The notes beneath the pieces are model-generated. The model had not been told where the DNA came from and did not search any database. It saw only the letters and a list, made by a program, of their open reading frames with translations. A program made the position numbers and the translations under genes. From an uncultured Eggerthellaceae bacterium (lineage in GTDB: Bacteria > Actinomycetota > Coriobacteriia > Coriobacteriales > Eggerthellaceae), in the NCBI GenBank assembly GCA_910584145.1, contig CAJTXX010000068.1:1-6673 (forward strand): a stretch of DNA of 6,673 bases, written 5' to 3'. Positions 4,501 to 6,673 of this stretch are shown in pieces. Within the stretch, counting starts at the first letter, position 1; each line of letters starts with the position of its first letter.

Positions 4501-6673
4501 ACGGCTGTTTGGCGCGTACCTATTAGTTTGGTGGCAAATGCACCAAGTGGAACTACGGTCTCTGATGGCGATAGAACGATTTATTTCTATAGCACTTTTG
4601 GCTACAGCGTATCCAAGCTATCGTCGAGCACGAATTTCGCGGGGCAAGCATACGCGGCACAGAATGGTAATACTGTACTGACATCAGTTCCGACCATCGA
4701 CAATAGCGGATATAACTTCGGCGGCTATTTCAGCAGCGCCAGCAGCGAGACCCAATATCTCAGCGGCAAAGCGTCGGGCACGGGAACGATATCGAAGAGA
4801 ACGAGCAGCACTCCTTCTGACCCTGGTCCCCAAACGTGGTATGCCCGGTGGTTCGTATCTGCTTATGCTAACGGGAACGGCGGTGTGCTCAAATGGCAAT
4901 GGACTAATGGCGTAGACACATCTGTTAAAACTATTGCGAGCACCTCATATCACGGATGGGCTAACGTTTATAAAGTAACCGTAACGAGCAATGCCATAAC
5001 ATTCTATCAATTGTTCTCAGACGGGATGACTGGCTGTATCGGTGTCATCCAGAGCAACGAAGGCACGAATAAGAGCATCTTAGGATGGAAGAACTCTGAC
5101 GGTACCAAGTCATTCTCGGGAACGTATGCGCCGGACTTGAGCAATCGCGATCTGTATGCTCAATGGAGCAAGGTCACCGTGTCGTTCAGTTTGAATGGTG
5201 GCGCAGGTACCGCGCCCAGCAATGTTACTGCGGAGTACGGCAAGGCGATGCCTTCTCTTAATACTACGGCTACGCCTACCAAGAAGGGCTATTGGTTCGC
5301 AGGCTGGTTCGATGGCTCAGATAAGCATGTTGGTTACTATGATGAACCGGCTACTTGGAGCAGTACGCGATACTATACCGACGCTGGAGCTTCGGCCAAG
5401 AACTGGGATAAGACATCGGCTACTACGCTCTACGCAGGCTGGGTTCCAAACCGCTATTTGATCACCTACAACTCGAATGTGAAGGATGGAACAACGCCTG
5501 TTACGGGCGAGGCCCCTGTGTCTCACTATGTGCTGTATGGAGAGCCGAAGAAATTTGCTATCAATAACTGGGTGCGTACAGGATACGATTACGCTGATTG
5601 GAGCATGGTTTCGTCACCAAGTAGCGGTAGTGGTGAATTCAAGGCTGACAACAAAACTGAATACTCAACTGATTTGGCAACTGATCATAATGCTAAAGTT
5701 ACCCTCTATGCTGTCTGGCAGGCTCATACCTACACGATCAAGTACAACGGCAACACCAACACTGGCGGCTCTACCGCTGATACCGAGTCTGTCACGTGGG
5801 ATGCGAACACAACGCTGGCCACGAACGGCTACACCAAGACCGGCTACCATTTCATAGGCTGGGCTAAGAGCGCTGCGGGTGATGTGGCGTTCGGAGATGG
5901 CGAGACGACCACGACCTTTCCGAACCTGACCCCTAACCCGGGAGGATTCTACACTCTCTATGCCAAGTGGGCGCCCAACGTGTATACGGTCTTTTTTGAC
6001 AAGAACGTAGGCGACACCGGCGACACAGTATGGAACATGCCTCCCGGGTTCGTTACTGACGAGGGAGAGACCGTAGAGTCTGGCTTTGAGATCAAGTTCT
6101 CTGATGCCCAAGACATGTCACATGGTCCATGGAATCAAGTGTTGAGAGTTTCCGAGAACATACCGCAGCGCATCGGCTATACCTTCAAGTATTGGAGCTT
6201 GACTACTACAACGTGGAATGGCATTGAGGGTTCATGGCGATGGTTCCCTGGTAGTAATTATGGGCATCCGTTCGTTGGTGATGTCACGCTAAAAGCTGTG
6301 TGGGAGCAAGATGCTGATTATCGTGTGAACTTCTACCGGTTCACGGGCGATGCTCCGGCTGATAAGCTGAGTCTTCCAGGCGGCTACCTCTCAGGCGAGC
6401 TCAAGTATGAGGAGACGTTCCCGCTGCCGCAGGCTGATATGGTGGCCGATGCGGATAAGGTGTCGGGCTACTACCTCTATGGGTGGAGCTATTCCAAGGA
6501 TGCGGGCGCTAATGGGGCAGAGCTCTCGACATTCGTGCTGCCGCGTACCTCAAGCATCCGCGACATATTCAAAGCGATGGGGATAGACGAAAAAGACAAA
6601 GAACTCAAGGAGATAAACCTCTACGCCGTCTGGCAGATGGTCTACAGCATCACCTGCCCGACGGATAGCACGG
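778..6673 (+). CDS. Main body of the giant LRR / BIG2 / InlB-repeat surface protein (partial, open at right edge)
   Basis: From TCA at 778 the frame reads without a stop to the end of the window, about 1,965 codons. Joined to the signal-peptide part it makes at least 2,141 residues. Domain order: remaining BspA-like LRR region 1 (to about 1530), LRR region 2 (about 1640-2220), BIG2-like domain (2242-2466), Glu/Pro/Ala linker (2467-2658), unassigned segment (2659-2916), then InlB/Listeria-Bacteroides repeats to the edge. It has no credible start of its own: the first in-frame ATG (1063) lies inside the LRR region without a Shine-Dalgarno. It therefore depends on the upstream start through a G-tract length change or a -1 slip. 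BspA-type LRR proteins and InlB B-repeat proteins are known adhesins or surface proteins of mucosal bacteria. A host or mucosal binding role is inferred from that and not shown here. The C-terminus, with any LPXTG or other anchor, is outside the window. Base composition changes abruptly near 2640. Confidence 0.88.
1640..2220 (+). other. BspA-like leucine-rich repeat region 2
   Basis: A fresh N-cap (LTYTLMENGQLSVKWTG, then VDYTVSVIEEGAF) is followed by regular 22-23-residue units starting at 1798, 1867, 1936, 2002 and 2071. The consensus is LxxIxLPxxxxxIGxxAFxGC, seen clearly as LTEINLPNTIASIGAHAFEG and LVSVSIPGSATSIGEAAFAG. The last unit is degenerate and grades into the sequence YAPASATPAW, a common end of such domains. 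This fold forms a curved ligand-binding solenoid in known family members. No ligand can be named from sequence. Confidence 0.85.
2242..2466 (+). other. BIG2-like bacterial Ig domain
   Basis: About 75 residues with the BIG2 pattern: LTVGEEASL at the start, a central SYKGASIYVDATGIVKAKAPG matching the family's 'sixVdxxGxVtAxxxG' core, then TSPVTATLSLDGTELAKATAVVIV. Such domains usually act as rigid spacers in surface adhesins. Here it separates the LRR head from the linker and repeat stalk. Confidence 0.75.
2467..2658 (+). other. Glu/Pro/Ala-rich disordered linker
   Basis: About 64 residues dominated by Glu, Ala, Pro, Gly and Thr, strongly acidic, including an imperfect three-residue repeat EPAEPAEAPA (2605-2634). 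It is a hinge-like linker between the Ig domain and the stalk. The base composition of the gene changes at its end (about 2640). Confidence 0.7.
2659..2916 (+). other. Unassigned Trp-rich segment before the repeat stalk
   Basis: About 86 residues that I cannot assign to a family. The first half is polar and could be helical (ENHAESFDDFARISKTVEVI). The second half is Trp-rich (HWEEWEDNK, then YPVLGWG, NTEWKP, FPEW). A Tyr-Pro-Val-Leu-x-Trp motif is often seen closing repeat modules such as GLUG-type regions in large surface proteins, so this could be the tail of a module whose front is lost. That is inference. Codon use here is AT-richer than upstream. Confidence 0.4.
2917..3390 (+). other. 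Enlarged first B-repeat with four cysteines and a lysine run
   Basis: This unit is about 158 residues, roughly twice the usual 70-80. It opens EVTFHLDGGTL and closes FWPIYAP, with a core GYAFQGW at about 3214-3234. Between them lies an insert with five consecutive Lys (3040-3054) and four Cys (codons at 2959, 3103, 3142, 3331). The other repeats have zero or one Cys. On the extracellular side the four Cys could form two disulfides. It lies in the most AT-rich part of the gene. Confidence 0.6.
3649..4200 (+). other. Duplicated pair of divergent-InlB-type repeats
   Basis: The units at 3649-3909 and 3922-4200 align along their length. Both have LTFxAxxGGTVxPSGAQ, then VTGSKSSTA, GYTFxGWYDG and a closing LxAKTYTAxF. 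By eye well over half the residues match. They share an identical 17-base DNA stretch in the GWYDG core, while many other shared codons differ synonymously. They fit the Divergent InlB B-repeat family (PF18998) better than the flanking units, which are classical type. An older tandem duplication within the gene is the simplest explanation. Confidence 0.75.
4101..4118 (+). repeat. Perfect 9-bp tandem duplication in coding sequence
   Basis: TGTAGGAAA occurs twice back to back, giving Val-Gly-Asn-Val-Gly-Asn in the fourth B-repeat. The duplication is in frame, absent from the paired repeat (which reads VYVGGDKG here), and exact, which suggests a recent slippage event. Confidence 0.7.

Larger units (their letters stand above)
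2917..6673 (+). other. Array of twelve complete plus one partial InlB/Listeria-Bacteroides-type repeats
   Basis: Units read by their start (YTVTxxxxGG-like), a central GYxFxGW core and a closing LYAxW. They lie at 2917-3390, 3397-3642, 3649-3909, 3922-4200, 4210-4515, 4519-4857, 4858-5166, 5173-5451, 5455-5721, 5731-5973, 5983-6309 and 6319-6639. A thirteenth starts at 6643 (YSITCPT). Core examples are GYIFTGW, GYTFVGW, GYWFAGW, GYHFIGW and GYYLYGW. Closings include LTAVW, LYAQW, LYAGW, LYAVW and LYAKW. The units are related to the InlB B-repeat (Flg_new, PF09479) and form beta-grasp-like modules in known members. Lengths vary from about 80 to 158 residues. Identity between most units is low, so the array is old, apart from the pair at 3649-4200. 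The usual role is a stalk or ligand-contact region of surface proteins. Confidence 0.85.

Noticed and set aside
5665..6111. A 148-residue - strand open frame
   Set aside because: It is antisense to recognisable B-repeats and has no ribosome binding site or domain.
2917..6673. The repeat array as a CRISPR or DNA-level satellite
   Set aside because: The repeats are conserved at protein level only, in one frame, with variable length and diverged DNA. They are protein domains.

Overview
The window is almost entirely one very large surface-protein gene on the + strand. It opens near 251 and runs off the right edge still open. The first 250 bases are its upstream region. No RNA gene, CRISPR array, complete transposase or second convincing gene is visible. 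A fairly GC-rich genome (about 60% in sampled lines at both ends of the gene), an Ala-rich Sec signal peptide, and BspA-type leucine-rich repeats combined with a long InlB-type B-repeat array suggest a host-associated Gram-positive bacterium. My best guess is a gut or oral Coriobacteriia (Eggerthella/Olsenella/Collinsella type), with Firmicutes as the alternative. The taxon is inferred from style, not from a marker gene.

Upstream (1-250): two tandem 21-bp repeats at 8-49 resemble the subterminal repeats of IS21-family elements. A bulged hairpin lies at 57-88, a sigma70-like promoter at 122-150 (TTGTAA-N17-AATAAT), an operator-like inverted repeat at 152-162, and a second bulged hairpin at 194-223. 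A purine-rich Shine-Dalgarno at 233-238 precedes the ATG at 251.

Gene: signal peptide (251-349), acidic disordered linker, BspA-like LRR region 1 (about 611-1530), LRR region 2 (about 1640-2220), BIG2-like Ig domain (2242-2466), a Glu/Pro/Ala linker (2467-2658), an unassigned Trp-rich segment (2659-2916), and at least twelve InlB/Listeria-Bacteroides-type repeats (2917-6639) with a thirteenth starting at 6643. The start-proximal frame and the rest of the gene are not in the same frame. They meet at a run of nine G at 769-777. With nine G the secreted product ends at TAA 785-787 after 178 residues. With ten or seven G the frame joins the downstream frame, which has no stop for about 1,965 codons. 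With eight G it ends at TGA 816-818. This is the layout of a phase-variable contingency locus, although a homopolymer sequencing error cannot be excluded from one sequence.

Base composition falls sharply at about 2640, exactly at the linker. Sampled lines drop from about 60% to 32-37% GC and return to 60% by about 6400, so the gene looks mosaic. A coherent reading is a giant exported adhesin-like protein: an LRR head, an Ig spacer and a long repeat stalk, with a wall anchor expected beyond the right edge and expression possibly switched by the G tract.
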